Shown in pieces: positions 16,808-25,309 of a DNA stretch of 64,000 nt. Source of the DNA: Blautia parvula (GTDB taxonomy: Bacteria; Bacillota; Clostridia; Lachnospirales; Lachnospiraceae); contig NZ_CP084061.1 of the NCBI RefSeq assembly GCF_020215665.1, forward strand, positions 6,112,501 to 6,176,500, written 5' to 3'. The translations under genes were made by a program, and so were the position numbers. The notes under the pieces are model-generated. The model was not told the origin of the DNA. It saw only the letters and a list, made by a program, of their open reading frames with translations, and searched no databases. Numbering within the stretch: position 1 is the first letter of the stretch; every line of letters starts with the position of its first letter.

Positions 16808-18439
16808 TTAATTGTCTTCTTCTGTCATGGTATAGACCTGACGTTTTCTTGCCATTTCATCGCTTGCCAGATATTCATCATAAGTTGTGATCTTATCGAT
16901 CAGTACGCCATTCGGAAGGATTTCCATAATACGGTTTGCTGTGGTCTGTACGATTTGGTGATCGTGGGAAGCAAACAGAATAACGCCGGGGAACTTGATC
17001 ATTCCATTATTCAGTGCTGTTATGGATTCCATATCCAGGTGGTTGGTAGGCTCATCGAAGATCAGCACATTGGCACCGGAGATCATCATTTTGGACAAAA
17101 GGCATCTTACCTTTTCACCTCCGGAAAGAATGCGGACTTTCTTCACGCCGTCCTCACCGGGAAACAGCATACGTCCAAGGAAACCGCGTACATAAGTGGC
17201 ATCTTTGATTTCAGAATACTGTGTCAGCCAGTCAGCAATTGTCAAATCATTATCAAATTCTGCTGTATTATCCTTCGGGAAATAGGTCTGGGATGTGGTA
17301 ACGCCCCATTTATAGGTTCCTTCATCCGGTTCCATTTCACCCATAAGGATTCTGAAGAGTACGGTTTTCGCCTGCTCGTTTCCGCCGACAAAGGCAACCT
17401 TGTCGTCATGACCAAGTGTAAAAGATATGTTGTCCAAAACTTTTACGCCGTCAATCGTTTTTGACAGACCATCTACCATTAACACTTCATTTCCGATTTC
17501 ACGGTTGGGACGGAAATCAATATAGGGGTATTTTCGACTGGAAGGACGCATCTCATCCAGCTGGATTTTTTCCAGAGCACGTTTTCTGGAAGTGGCCTGT
17601 TTTGATTTGGAGGCATTGGCGGAGAACCTTGAAATGAACTCCTGTAATTCTTTGATCTTTTCTTCTTTTTTTCGGTTAGCTTCTTTCATCTGTTTGATGA
17701 GAAGCTGGCTGGACTCATACCAGAAATCATAGTTACCGGCATAGAGCTGGATCTTACCGTAATCGATATCTGCGGTATGTGTACATACCTTATTTAAAAA
17801 GTAACGGTCATGGGACACTACAATGACGGTATTCTCAAAGTTGATCAGGAACTCCTCCAGCCATTCGATGGCATCCAGGTCCAGGTGGTTGGTAGGCTCA
17901 TCCAGAAGAAGAATATCAGGATTGCCGAACAGAGCCTGTGCAAGAAGAATTTTTACTTTCTGGCTTCCGGTCAGATCTCCCATGATGGAATAGTGGAGGT
18001 CTGTCTCAATGCCAAGGCCGTTTAAGAGCTGTGCCGCGTCAGATTCCGCTTCCCAGCCATTCATCTCGGCAAACTCACCTTCCAGCTCGCTGGCACGGAT
18101 TCCGTCTTCATCGGAAAAATCCTCTTTGGTGTAGATCGCCTCTTTTTCTTTCATGATGTCATACAGACGTTTGTTGCCCATGATAACTGTGTCAAGTACC
18201 GGATAAGCATCATATTTGAAGTGGTCCTGCTGAAGGAAGGAGAGACGCTGTCCCGGTGTTATGGTGATATCACCGCTGGTTGTCTCCAGCTGACCGGAAA
18301 GGATCTTTAAAAATGTAGACTTGCCGGCACCATTGGCACCGATCAAACCATAGCAGTTTCCTTCCGTAAATTTGATATTGACGTCTTCAAACAGTGCTTT
18401 TTTACCGATTCGTAAAGTAACATTATTTGCTGCAATCAT
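16808..18439 (-). CDS. ABC-F family ATPase (YkpA/YbiT type)
   Basis: 543-aa cytosolic protein with two ATP-binding domains joined by a charged helical linker and no membrane segments, the ABC-F layout of ribosome-acting translation factors. NBD1 has a full Walker A (GANGAGKST) and Walker B (LLLDEPTNHLD) but a drifted signature (DLTGSQKVKI). NBD2 has signature ILSGGEKVR and Walker B (LIFDEPTNHLD), but its Walker A reads GGNEQAKTV, lacking the normal GxxGxGK glycines. The linker holds RFSANASKSKQATSRKR. It is likely a housekeeping YkpA-like member, not a resistance factor, but that cannot be settled here. Confidence 0.9.
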   Translation of the reverse strand: MIAANNVTLRIGKKALFEDVNIKFTEGNCYGLIGANGAGKSTFLKILSGQLETTSGDITITPGQRLSFLQQDHFKYDAYPVLDTVIMGNKRLYDIMKEKEAIYTKEDFSDEDGIRASELEGEFAEMNGWEAESDAAQLLNGLGIETDLHYSIMGDLTGSQKVKILLAQALFGNPDILLLDEPTNHLDLDAIEWLEEFLINFENTVIVVSHDRYFLNKVCTHTADIDYGKIQLYAGNYDFWYESSQLLIKQMKEANRKKEEKIKELQEFISRFSANASKSKQATSRKRALEKIQLDEMRPSSRKYPYIDFRPNREIGNEVLMVDGLSKTIDGVKVLDNISFTLGHDDKVAFVGGNEQAKTVLFRILMGEMEPDEGTYKWGVTTSQTYFPKDNTAEFDNDLTIADWLTQYSEIKDATYVRGFLGRMLFPGEDGVKKVRILSGGEKVRCLLSKMMISGANVLIFDEPTNHLDMESITALNNGMIKFPGVILFASHDHQIVQTTANRIMEILPNGVLIDKITTYDEYLASDEMARKRQVYTMTEEDN

Positions 18440-18493
18440 GTTAATCCCTCACTTTATAAAAATTTCACAATTTTCTTTGCGTAATCTCTTCCT

Positions 18494-18521
18494 ATTTTAC
18501 AGTAAAATGTGGAATTTGCAA
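18494..18521 (-). promoter_or_regulatory. Promoter of the ABC-F gene
   Basis: Minus strand: -35 TTGCAA (18516-18521), 16 nt, -10 TAAAAT (18494-18499). It is back-to-back with the rrf2 promoter. Confidence 0.55.
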
Positions 18522-18539
18522 GCATTTCTTTTAAAATAC

Positions 18540-18568
18540 TTGATAAATTAAGTATACAAAGGTATAAT
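18540..18568 (+). promoter_or_regulatory. Promoter of the rrf2 regulator
   Basis: -35 TTGATA (18540-18545), 17 nt, consensus -10 TATAAT (18563-18568). A leader of about 170 nt follows with several short inverted pairs (GGCAG/CTGCC, CAGACC/TGTCTG) and no reading frame. Confidence 0.75.
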
Positions 18569-18743
18569 GAACAGCGTTAAGAAAAAAGTGGGCAATCCCG
18601 GCCCGGTGCCGGTTTGGCAATATAAGTAAGAGAACAGTAAACGACAGGCAGATATGACTGCCGCAGACCTTGGTGTCTGACGGCTATGCCTCTTTGCATG
18701 GCGAGTTAATACCACAGAGAGCACAGGAAAGGAGCACAGGAAA

Positions 18744-19148
18744 ATGCTGATTACAAGAGAATGCGACTACGCGGTGCGGATCGTCCGGGCACTTGCCGGA
18801 GGAGAAAAACTCTGCGTGAACCAGGTATGTGAAAAGGAGGAACTGACTCCTGCATTTGTATATAAAATTCTCAAAAAACTGGAAAAGGGAGATTTGGTGA
18901 AGAGCTACCGCGGAAGCAACGGGGGGTATGCTCTGAAAAAAGATATCGGTCAGATCACCCTGCTGGATATCTACCTTGCGGTTGAGCCTGAATTTTACAT
19001 GATCGAGTGTATGAATCCCGATAAACCCTGTGTGAGAAACCAGGACGAGGAGGGCTGCAAGGTACACAAAGAGCTGTGCAGAATTCAGAAAAACCTGCTG
19101 AAAGAGCTCGGTTCAAGGTCAATCCGAGAAATTATGGAAGAAGAGTAG
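18744..19148 (+). CDS. Rrf2 family transcriptional regulator
   Basis: 134-aa winged-helix protein (MLITRECDYAVRIVRAL, then VKSYRGSNGGYALKKD wing). After the dimerisation helix come Cys residues in IECMNPDKPCVRNQDEEGCKVHKELC, a cluster placed where IscR/NsrR relatives bind an Fe-S cluster, so it may sense iron-sulfur status, oxygen or NO. It lies immediately upstream of the Fe-S-rich pyruvate:ferredoxin oxidoreductase, which has its own promoter and is the obvious candidate target. The sensing role is inference. Confidence 0.88.
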   Translation: MLITRECDYAVRIVRALAGGEKLCVNQVCEKEELTPAFVYKILKKLEKGDLVKSYRGSNGGYALKKDIGQITLLDIYLAVEPEFYMIECMNPDKPCVRNQDEEGCKVHKELCRIQKNLLKELGSRSIREIMEEE

Positions 19149-19197
19149 TCAGGATTTGTTTTTTTGGAAAAACATTCGACTTATTTTCGTTAAAAAA

Positions 19198-19226
19198 TGG
19201 ACATGCTTCGCGAATCGTGATATAAT
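19198..19226 (+). promoter_or_regulatory. Promoter of nifJ
   Basis: -35 TGGACA (19198-19203), 17 nt, extended -10 TG-A-TATAAT (19218-19226). The spacer holds a perfect TTCGCGAA palindrome (19207-19214), and an ACTTCG/CGAAGT inverted pair follows at 19235-19251. Either could be a regulator site. The leader ends in AAGGAGG before the ATG at 19293. Confidence 0.8.
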
Positions 19227-19292
19227 TTTGATAGACTTCGGGGAGCGAAGTGGAACATTGTTTATAACAATTTTCAAGGAGGAAAAAAACAA

Positions 19293-22200
19293 ATGGCTAG
19301 AAAGATGAAAACCATGGATGGTAATCATGCAGCGGCTCATGCGTCTTACGCATTTTCCGATGTTGCAGCGATTTACCCGATTACCCCGTCATCTGTAATG
19401 GCAGAAGCTACAGACGAATGGGCAACACAGGGAAGAAAGAACATTTTCGGACAAGAAGTACAGGTTACTGAGATGCAGTCTGAGGCTGGTGCAGCAGGTG
19501 CTGTACATGGATCCCTGGCAGCAGGTGCCCTGACTACTACATATACCGCATCACAGGGTCTTCTGTTAATGATCCCTAATCTTTATAAAATCGCTGGTGA
19601 GCAGTTACCGGGTGTATTCAACGTATCTGCTCGTGCACTGGCAAGCCACGCACTGTCAATTTTCGGTGACCATTCCGATGTATACGCATGTCGTCAGACA
19701 GGATGTGCTATGCTCTGTGAATCTTCCGTACAGGAAGTTATGGACTTAACACCGGTTGCTCATATGGCATCTATCAAAGGTAAAGTTCCGTTTATCAACT
19801 TCTTTGACGGTTTCCGTACTTCTCATGAGATTCAGAAGATCGAGACATGGGATTACGAAGACTTAAAAGAGATGGTAGACATGGACGCTGTTGATGAATT
19901 CCGCGCACGCGCACTGAATCCTAACCATCCGTGCCAGAGAGGTTCTGCTCAGAACCCTGACATTTTCTTCCAGGCAAGAGAAGCATGTAATCCGTACTAC
20001 GATGCTTTACCGGCAATCGTTCAGGAATACATGGACAAAGTAAACGCTAAGATCGGTACAGACTACAAACTGTTCAACTACTACGGAGCAGCAGATGCTG
20101 AGCACGTAATCGTTGCTATGGGTTCTGTAAACGATACAATTGAAGAGACAATCGATTACTTACTGGCAGCCGGCAAAAAAGTCGGTGTTGTAAAAGTTCG
20201 CCTGTACAGACCGTTCTGTGCTGACGCATTGATCGAAGCTATTCCGGAAACTGTAAAACAGATCACTGTTTTAGACAGAACAAAAGAACCGGGATCTCTG
20301 GGTGAGCCTTTATACTTAGACGTTGTTGCTGCATTAAAAGGAAGCAAATTCGATGCAGTTCCGATTATGACAGGACGTTACGGTTTAGGTTCCAAAGACA
20401 CTACACCGGCTCAGATCGTTGCTGTATATGAGAACACAGAGAAGAAAAAATTCACAGTCGGTATCGTGGATGACGTTACAAATCTGTCTCTGGAAGTTGG
20501 TACTCCTATCGTTACAACACCGGAAGGAACCATCAACTGTAAATTCTGGGGTCTGGGCGCTGACGGTACAGTAGGTGCTAACAAGAACTCCATTAAAATC
20601 ATCGGTGACAACACAGATATGTACGCACAGGCTTACTTTGACTATGATTCAAAGAAATCCGGCGGTGTTACAATGTCTCACCTGCGTTTTGGTAAAAAGC
20701 CGATTAAATCTACATACCTGATTAAGAAAGCAAACTTCGTTGCATGCCATAATCCGTCCTATGTAAGAAAATACAACATGGTTCAGGAATTGGTAGACGG
20801 CGGTACATTCCTGCTGAACTGTCCTTGGGACATGGAAGGTCTGGAAAAACATTTACCGGGACAGGTAAAAGCTTTCATTGCTAACCACAACATCAAATTC
20901 TATGTGATCGACGGTGTTAAGATCGGTATTGAGACCGGCATGGGCCCGACTCGTATCAATACAATCCTGCAGTCCGCATTCTTTAAACTGGCAGACATCA
21001 TTCCGGAAGCTCAGGCTATCGACTTAATGAAAGCTGCTGCAAAAGCTACATACGGACGTAAAGGAGATGACGTAGTTGCTAAGAACTGGGCAGCTATCGA
21101 TGAAGGTGCAAAACAGATCGTTGAAGTTCAGGTTCCGGAAAGCTGGAAATCTGCAGCAGACGAAGGTCTTGACCTGACTCATGCTGAGAACGGAAGAAAA
21201 GAAGTTGTAGACTTCGTTAATAACGTTCAGGCTAAAGTTACAGCTCAGGAAGGTAACTCCCTGCCGGTATCTGCATTTACAGAATATGTTGACGGTACTA
21301 CTCCATCCGGAACATCTGCTTACGAGAAACGTGGTATTGCAGTAAATATCCCGGTATGGCAGCCGGAAAACTGTATCCAGTGTAACCGTTGTGCATACGT
21401 TTGCCCGCATGCATCTATCCGTCCGGTTGCTATGACAGAAGCTGAGGCAGCAAATGCTCCGGCAGCTCTTGACATGACTGGTATGAAAGAATATAAATTT
21501 GCTATCGCAGTATCCGCTCTTGACTGTACCGGATGCGGTTCCTGTGCAAATGTCTGCCCAGGCAAGAAAGGTGCAAAAGCCCTTGTTATGGAGAACATGG
21601 AAGCAAATGTGGAATCTCAGAAATTCTTTGATTACGCAGTATCTCTTCCGGTCAAAGAAGATGTTGTTGCAAAATTCAAAGAGACAACTGTAAAAGGTTC
21701 TCAGTTCAAACAGCCTCTGCTTGAGTTCTCAGGCGCTTGTGCAGGTTGTGGTGAGACACCATACGCAAAACTGATTACTCAGCTGTTTGGTGACAGAATG
21801 TACATTGCAAACGCAACAGGATGTTCCTCTATCTGGGGTAACTCCTCACCGTCTACACCGTACACTGTAAACGCAAAAGGACAGGGTCCTGCATGGGATA
21901 ACTCCTTATTCGAGGACAACGCAGAGTTTGGTTACGGTATGTTACTGGCTCAGAACGCGATCCGCGGCGGCTTAAAAGAAAAAGTAGAATCTGTAATGGC
22001 AAGTGCAGAAGCTTCTGAAGAAGTAAAAGCAGCATGCAAAGAATGGTTAGATACCTACAACTGCGGTGCTACCAACGGTGCAGCTACTGACAAACTGGTT
22101 GCAGCTCTGGAAGGAATCGACTGCGATACCTGCAAAGATATCGTTAAGAAAAAAGACTTCCTGGCTAAGAAATCCCAGTGGGTATTCGGTGGTGACGGAT

Positions 22201-22823
22201 GGGCTTACGATATCGGATTCGGCGGTGTTGACCACGTATTAGCAAGTGGAAAAGACATCAACATTATGGTATTCGATACAGAGGTTTATTCCAACACTGG
22301 CGGACAGTCTTCTAAAGCTACTCCGACAGGTGCTATTGCACAGTTCGCTGCAGGTGGTAAAGAAGTGAAGAAGAAAGACCTTGCTTCCATTGCTATGAGC
22401 TATGGTTATGTATATGTTGCTCAGATTTCCATGGGCGCAGACTTCAACCAGACTGTAAAAGCAATTGCTGAGGCTGAGGCATATCCGGGACCATCCCTGA
22501 TCATCGCTTACGCTCCGTGTATCAACCATGGTATCAAGAAAGGCATGAGCAAAGCACAGACAGAGGAAGAACTGGCTGTTAAATCCGGATACTGGCACAA
22601 CTTCCGCTTCAATCCGGAAGCAGAAAGCAAATTCACTCTGGATTCCAAAGAGCCGACAGAAGATTACCAGGCATTCCTGGATGGAGAGGTTCGTTACAAT
22701 TCTCTGAAACGTTCCAATCCTGAAAAGGCTGCTAAACTCTTTGCTCTGAATGAGAAACAGGCTAAGGAAAGATATGAATATCTGAAGAAACTGGTTACTC
22801 TGTATGGAGATGCAGAGAACTAA
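19293..22823 (+). CDS. nifJ: Pyruvate:ferredoxin (flavodoxin) oxidoreductase
   Basis: Oxidises pyruvate plus CoA to acetyl-CoA, CO2 and reduced ferredoxin, the main pyruvate outlet of clostridial fermentation. 1176 aa, the single-chain homodimeric form. In order: N-terminal domain with YPITPSSVMAEATDEW, gamma and linker domains, two 4Fe-4S motifs (CIQCNRCAYVCP from about residue 694 and CTGCGSCANVCP from 745), then the C-terminal thiamine diphosphate domain with GACAGCGETPYAKL, GDGWAYDIGFGG near 967 and NTGGQSSKATPTGA. Codon use is strongly biased to GCT/GTT/GGT/TAC/AAC compared with most neighbours, typical of very highly expressed genes. It has its own strong promoter and terminator. Confidence 0.96.
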   Translation: MARKMKTMDGNHAAAHASYAFSDVAAIYPITPSSVMAEATDEWATQGRKNIFGQEVQVTEMQSEAGAAGAVHGSLAAGALTTTYTASQGLLLMIPNLYKIAGEQLPGVFNVSARALASHALSIFGDHSDVYACRQTGCAMLCESSVQEVMDLTPVAHMASIKGKVPFINFFDGFRTSHEIQKIETWDYEDLKEMVDMDAVDEFRARALNPNHPCQRGSAQNPDIFFQAREACNPYYDALPAIVQEYMDKVNAKIGTDYKLFNYYGAADAEHVIVAMGSVNDTIEETIDYLLAAGKKVGVVKVRLYRPFCADALIEAIPETVKQITVLDRTKEPGSLGEPLYLDVVAALKGSKFDAVPIMTGRYGLGSKDTTPAQIVAVYENTEKKKFTVGIVDDVTNLSLEVGTPIVTTPEGTINCKFWGLGADGTVGANKNSIKIIGDNTDMYAQAYFDYDSKKSGGVTMSHLRFGKKPIKSTYLIKKANFVACHNPSYVRKYNMVQELVDGGTFLLNCPWDMEGLEKHLPGQVKAFIANHNIKFYVIDGVKIGIETGMGPTRINTILQSAFFKLADIIPEAQAIDLMKAAAKATYGRKGDDVVAKNWAAIDEGAKQIVEVQVPESWKSAADEGLDLTHAENGRKEVVDFVNNVQAKVTAQEGNSLPVSAFTEYVDGTTPSGTSAYEKRGIAVNIPVWQPENCIQCNRCAYVCPHASIRPVAMTEAEAANAPAALDMTGMKEYKFAIAVSALDCTGCGSCANVCPGKKGAKALVMENMEANVESQKFFDYAVSLPVKEDVVAKFKETTVKGSQFKQPLLEFSGACAGCGETPYAKLITQLFGDRMYIANATGCSSIWGNSSPSTPYTVNAKGQGPAWDNSLFEDNAEFGYGMLLAQNAIRGGLKEKVESVMASAEASEEVKAACKEWLDTYNCGATNGAATDKLVAALEGIDCDTCKDIVKKKDFLAKKSQWVFGGDGWAYDIGFGGVDHVLASGKDINIMVFDTEVYSNTGGQSSKATPTGAIAQFAAGGKEVKKKDLASIAMSYGYVYVAQISMGADFNQTVKAIAEAEAYPGPSLIIAYAPCINHGIKKGMSKAQTEEELAVKSGYWHNFRFNPEAESKFTLDSKEPTEDYQAFLDGEVRYNSLKRSNPEKAAKLFALNEKQAKERYEYLKKLVTLYGDAEN

Positions 22824-22848
22824 TTGATAGTTTCTTGGAAAATAAATG

Positions 22849-22880
22849 GCGGGCATCACGGTGGTGGTGCCTGCTTTTTT
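22849..22880 (+). terminator. nifJ terminator
   Basis: An 11-bp stem with two G-U pairs (22849-22859 with 22864-22874) and a 4-nt loop is followed by TTTTTT. Confidence 0.88.
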
Positions 22881-23087
22881 GGTGTTTATTTAGGGCGGAC
22901 GGAAGGAAGTGGGTGGTGGGGGATGGGGGTGTGTAATTCCTTCCTGACATCAATCACAGACATCACCTTTGGATTGTTAGAAAAGATAAAAGCATACAAA
23001 CGAAAAGTTGGATTCATTAGTTTATATTTTTGAGTGTTTTTGTTTTCATTTATCTTTTTTTCCTTTACGTTTCGCATGAGAAAACCA
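22881..23087. other. Gap between nifJ and the structured element
   Basis: About 200 nt with no gene: a G-rich stretch (22900-22932), then AT-rich sequence. Nothing further supported. Confidence 0.5.
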
Positions 23088-23275
23088 GGGATGAGGCGGG
23101 GAGAGGGAAGGGATTTGTGCTGGCGAGGTTAAGCGGAGGGTTCTGTGAGATCCACAGCTTACTAAGACTTAGGCGAGAGCCCATTGGCGAGCGTCTTAGT
23201 CGCAGTTAGCTGTTAGCTCACAGGTTCTGCAGCCTCGAGCAGGCAAAAATCCCTTCCCTCTCCCCGCCTCATCCC
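23088..23275. ncRNA. Long structured element with perfect 29-bp inverted repeat
   Basis: 23088-23116 and 23247-23275 are exact reverse complements (29 of 29). The 130-nt interior contains nested pairs in register: CGAGG/CCTCG, CTGTGAG/CTCACAG (23143-23149, 23217-23223), ACAGCT/AGCTGT (23154-23159, 23208-23213) and ACTAAGAC/GTCTTAGT (23161-23168, 23193-23200). Together they form one long interrupted hairpin of 188 nt. There is no coding frame and no T-tract. It could be a structured RNA, a mobile MITE-like repeat or a processing site. I do not recognise it as a named family. Confidence 0.7.
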
Positions 23276-23301
23276 GTCCCTTTCCCAACCGAAACAATCC
23301 C

Positions 23302-23330
23302 TTGTCATTCTTTTGGATTCATATTATACT
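23302..23330 (+). promoter_or_regulatory. Promoter of the PH-domain/phosphodiesterase operon
   Basis: -35 TTGTCA (23302-23307), 17 nt, -10 TATACT (23325-23330), followed by AAGGAGG before the ATG at 23361. Confidence 0.75.
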
Positions 23331-23360
23331 GAAACGTATAAATAATAAGGAGGTCACACA

Positions 23361-23753
23361 ATGGGTGATAATCTGATATGGGAAGACCGGAAGCATTTTA
23401 TGTGGTTTCCATGGTCATTTACGAAATATTATATAGAGAATGAGAGACTGATGATAGAAGCCGGACTTTTGAAAACTACCCTGGATGAAACTCTTTTGTA
23501 TAGGATCGTGGATGTGACGATGGTACAGACTCTGACAGGTAAAATCTTTGGGACCGGGGATTTGATCGTGAAGACCAAGGTGGACAGCAATCCTGAGATT
23601 GTGCTGAAGAATATTTCTGAGCCTAAGAAGGTGCGTTCCCTGCTCTCTGAACTGGTGGAGGACAGCAGACAGAGGAAAAATGTGGTGGGCAGAGAATTTT
23701 ATGGGGAACACTCCTATGCGGATGAGAATGTGGATGAGGAAGACGAATATTAA
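23361..23753 (+). CDS. Bacterial PH-domain (bPH2/DUF304-like) protein
   Basis: 130-aa protein. The core (about 15-100) fits the bacterial pleckstrin-homology fold: KYYIENERLMIEAGLLKTTLDETLLYRIVDVTM, then GTGDLIVKTKVDSNPEIVLKNISEPKKV. The tail is acidic (DENVDEEDEY). No membrane helices are evident, unlike YdbT-type relatives. It is 21 nt upstream of, and probably co-transcribed with, the glycerophosphodiester phosphodiesterase gene. The role is unknown. Confidence 0.75.
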   Translation: MGDNLIWEDRKHFMWFPWSFTKYYIENERLMIEAGLLKTTLDETLLYRIVDVTMVQTLTGKIFGTGDLIVKTKVDSNPEIVLKNISEPKKVRSLLSELVEDSRQRKNVVGREFYGEHSYADENVDEEDEY

Positions 23754-23774
23754 TTTAAAATCAAGGGGAAGGCT

Positions 23775-24491
23775 ATGAAGAAAATGAAAATCTGGGCGCA
23801 CAGAGGGGCATCAGGGTATGCACCAGAAAATACCATGGAGGCGTTTTCCGAAGCGGTGCGGCGTAAAGCAGATGGTATTGAGCTGGATGTGCAGCTTACC
23901 AAAGACGGAGAGATCGTGGTGATTCACGATGAGAAGCTGGAAAGGGTCAGCAACGGTACAGGATGGGTGAAGGACTATACACTGAAAGAACTGCGGAAGC
24001 TGAACTTTAATAAGACTTTTCCGGAACAGGGAAGTGCCAGGATTCCTACACTGAAAGAAGTGTATGAACTTATGAAAAAAGAAGATATGCTTGTGAATGT
24101 GGAGCTGAAAACCAGTATTGTATTTTATGAGGGGCTGGTGGATAAGGTGCTGGACCTTGCGGCACGTATGGGGATGGAGGAAAAGGTTTTATATTCTTCC
24201 TTTAATCACTATACGCTGCTGGAGATAAAAAAGAAAAATCCCGGAACGCGCACAGGAATGCTTTTTGAGGATGGAATCGTGGATGCACCTGCTTATGGGA
24301 AACGTCTGGGTGTGGATGCGCTTCATCCTATATATGCGCATTTGCAGCATCCCGGTTTTCTGGAACAGTGCAGGGAGGAGAAGCTGCCTCTGCATGTGTG
24401 GACCGTGAATACAAAAGAACGCTTCCGGCAGATGGAGAAAGCCGGCGTGGATGTTGTGATCACCAATTTTCCGGATATACCATACTGGTAA
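23775..24491 (+). CDS. ugpQ: Glycerophosphodiester phosphodiesterase
   Basis: 238-aa cytoplasmic enzyme (no signal peptide) cleaving glycerophosphodiesters to glycerol 3-phosphate and an alcohol. The GDPD hallmark is complete: AHRGASGYAPENTMEAF (catalytic His, then Glu of PENT), ELDVQLTKDGEIVVIHDEKLERVSNGTG (metal-binding Glu/Asp and second catalytic His), NVELKT and the C-terminal VWTVNTKE. It is second gene of the PH-domain operon, with AGGGGAAGG before its ATG. Confidence 0.92.
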   Translation: MKKMKIWAHRGASGYAPENTMEAFSEAVRRKADGIELDVQLTKDGEIVVIHDEKLERVSNGTGWVKDYTLKELRKLNFNKTFPEQGSARIPTLKEVYELMKKEDMLVNVELKTSIVFYEGLVDKVLDLAARMGMEEKVLYSSFNHYTLLEIKKKNPGTRTGMLFEDGIVDAPAYGKRLGVDALHPIYAHLQHPGFLEQCREEKLPLHVWTVNTKERFRQMEKAGVDVVITNFPDIPYW

Positions 24492-24592
24492 TTGTGTGGC
24501 GAAAAGCGTTATGGAAGGCGAAATGAACAGTCACAATTTTGTTAAAAAATACCTATTTTCAGAAATCTTCTCTTTTTTCCTCAAAAGGAGTA

Positions 24593-24601
24593 TGGTATAA
24601 T
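24593..24601 (+). promoter_or_regulatory. Extended -10 promoter
   Basis: TG-G-TATAAT with only a T-rich -35 region (24573-24578), 49 nt before the phosphoribosyltransferase-like gene. Confidence 0.55.
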
Positions 24602-24649
24602 AAGCATATAAAAAAAGTAATTGGGGATTCATAAGAGGAGGTATGATTT

Positions 24650-25297
24650 ATGGAAATGGAAGAAAGAATGTTTAAGGTATATGCATCCGGTGATGAGAAA
24701 ATTCAGTTAAAGGTGATTCCGGGACATTTTGCAACCCCGCAGTCCCACATCAGTCATTATCTGGAGATGACGACAATGAAAACACGATGTGCGGAGGCTT
24801 CCAGGATTGCAAAATATCTTTCCACCAAATATGAGACTTCCACACCTGTGGACTCGATCATCTGTCTGGACGGGCTGGAGGTGGTGGGTGCATTTCTGGC
24901 GGAGGAGCTGGCAAAGGCCGGTGTTCTGTCCATGAATGCGCACAAAACTATTTATATTGTAACCCCGGAATTTAACGGTAACGGACAGCTAATGTTCCGC
25001 GACAATATTCAGCATATGGTACGGAACAGGAATGTTGTGATTCTGATGGGATCTATTACAACCGGTGAGACACTGCGGAAATGTATGGAGAGTATTCTCT
25101 ATTACGGCGGTACCATTCAGGGTGTGTCTGCAATCTTCAGCGCAGTGAATAAAGTAGCAGGGCTGGATATCAATGCTGTGTTCTATAAAAAAGATGTTCC
25201 GAATTATCAGACGCACAAAGCCAGTGAATGCCCCATGTGTAAAACAGGCCAGAAACTGGATGCCATTGTAAACGGGTACGGTTATTCTAAATTGTAA
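24650..25297 (+). CDS. Phosphoribosyltransferase-like protein (orotate PRTase type, altered PRPP motif)
   Basis: 215 aa. It has the order and spacing of orotate phosphoribosyltransferase-like proteins: SIICLDGLEVVGAFLAEELAK, then VVILMGSITTGETLRKC at the PRPP-loop position. In true type I enzymes this loop carries two acidic residues before TTG (as in VDDVITTG). Here they read G-S, so PRPP binding may be changed or lost. The C-terminus carries a CPMC pair. The ribosome binding site is GAGGAGG at 24635-24641. Homologues in Lachnospiraceae are often annotated as orotate phosphoribosyltransferase, but the neighbourhood has no pyrimidine genes. Confidence 0.65.
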   Translation: MEMEERMFKVYASGDEKIQLKVIPGHFATPQSHISHYLEMTTMKTRCAEASRIAKYLSTKYETSTPVDSIICLDGLEVVGAFLAEELAKAGVLSMNAHKTIYIVTPEFNGNGQLMFRDNIQHMVRNRNVVILMGSITTGETLRKCMESILYYGGTIQGVSAIFSAVNKVAGLDINAVFYKKDVPNYQTHKASECPMCKTGQKLDAIVNGYGYSKL

Positions 25298-25309
25298 AGG
25301 GGGAAAAAT

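Noticed and set aside
19149-19292. Riboswitch in the nifJ leader
   Set aside because: Only about 65 nt lies between start site and gene, with one 6-bp hairpin. That is too short for a known riboswitch class.
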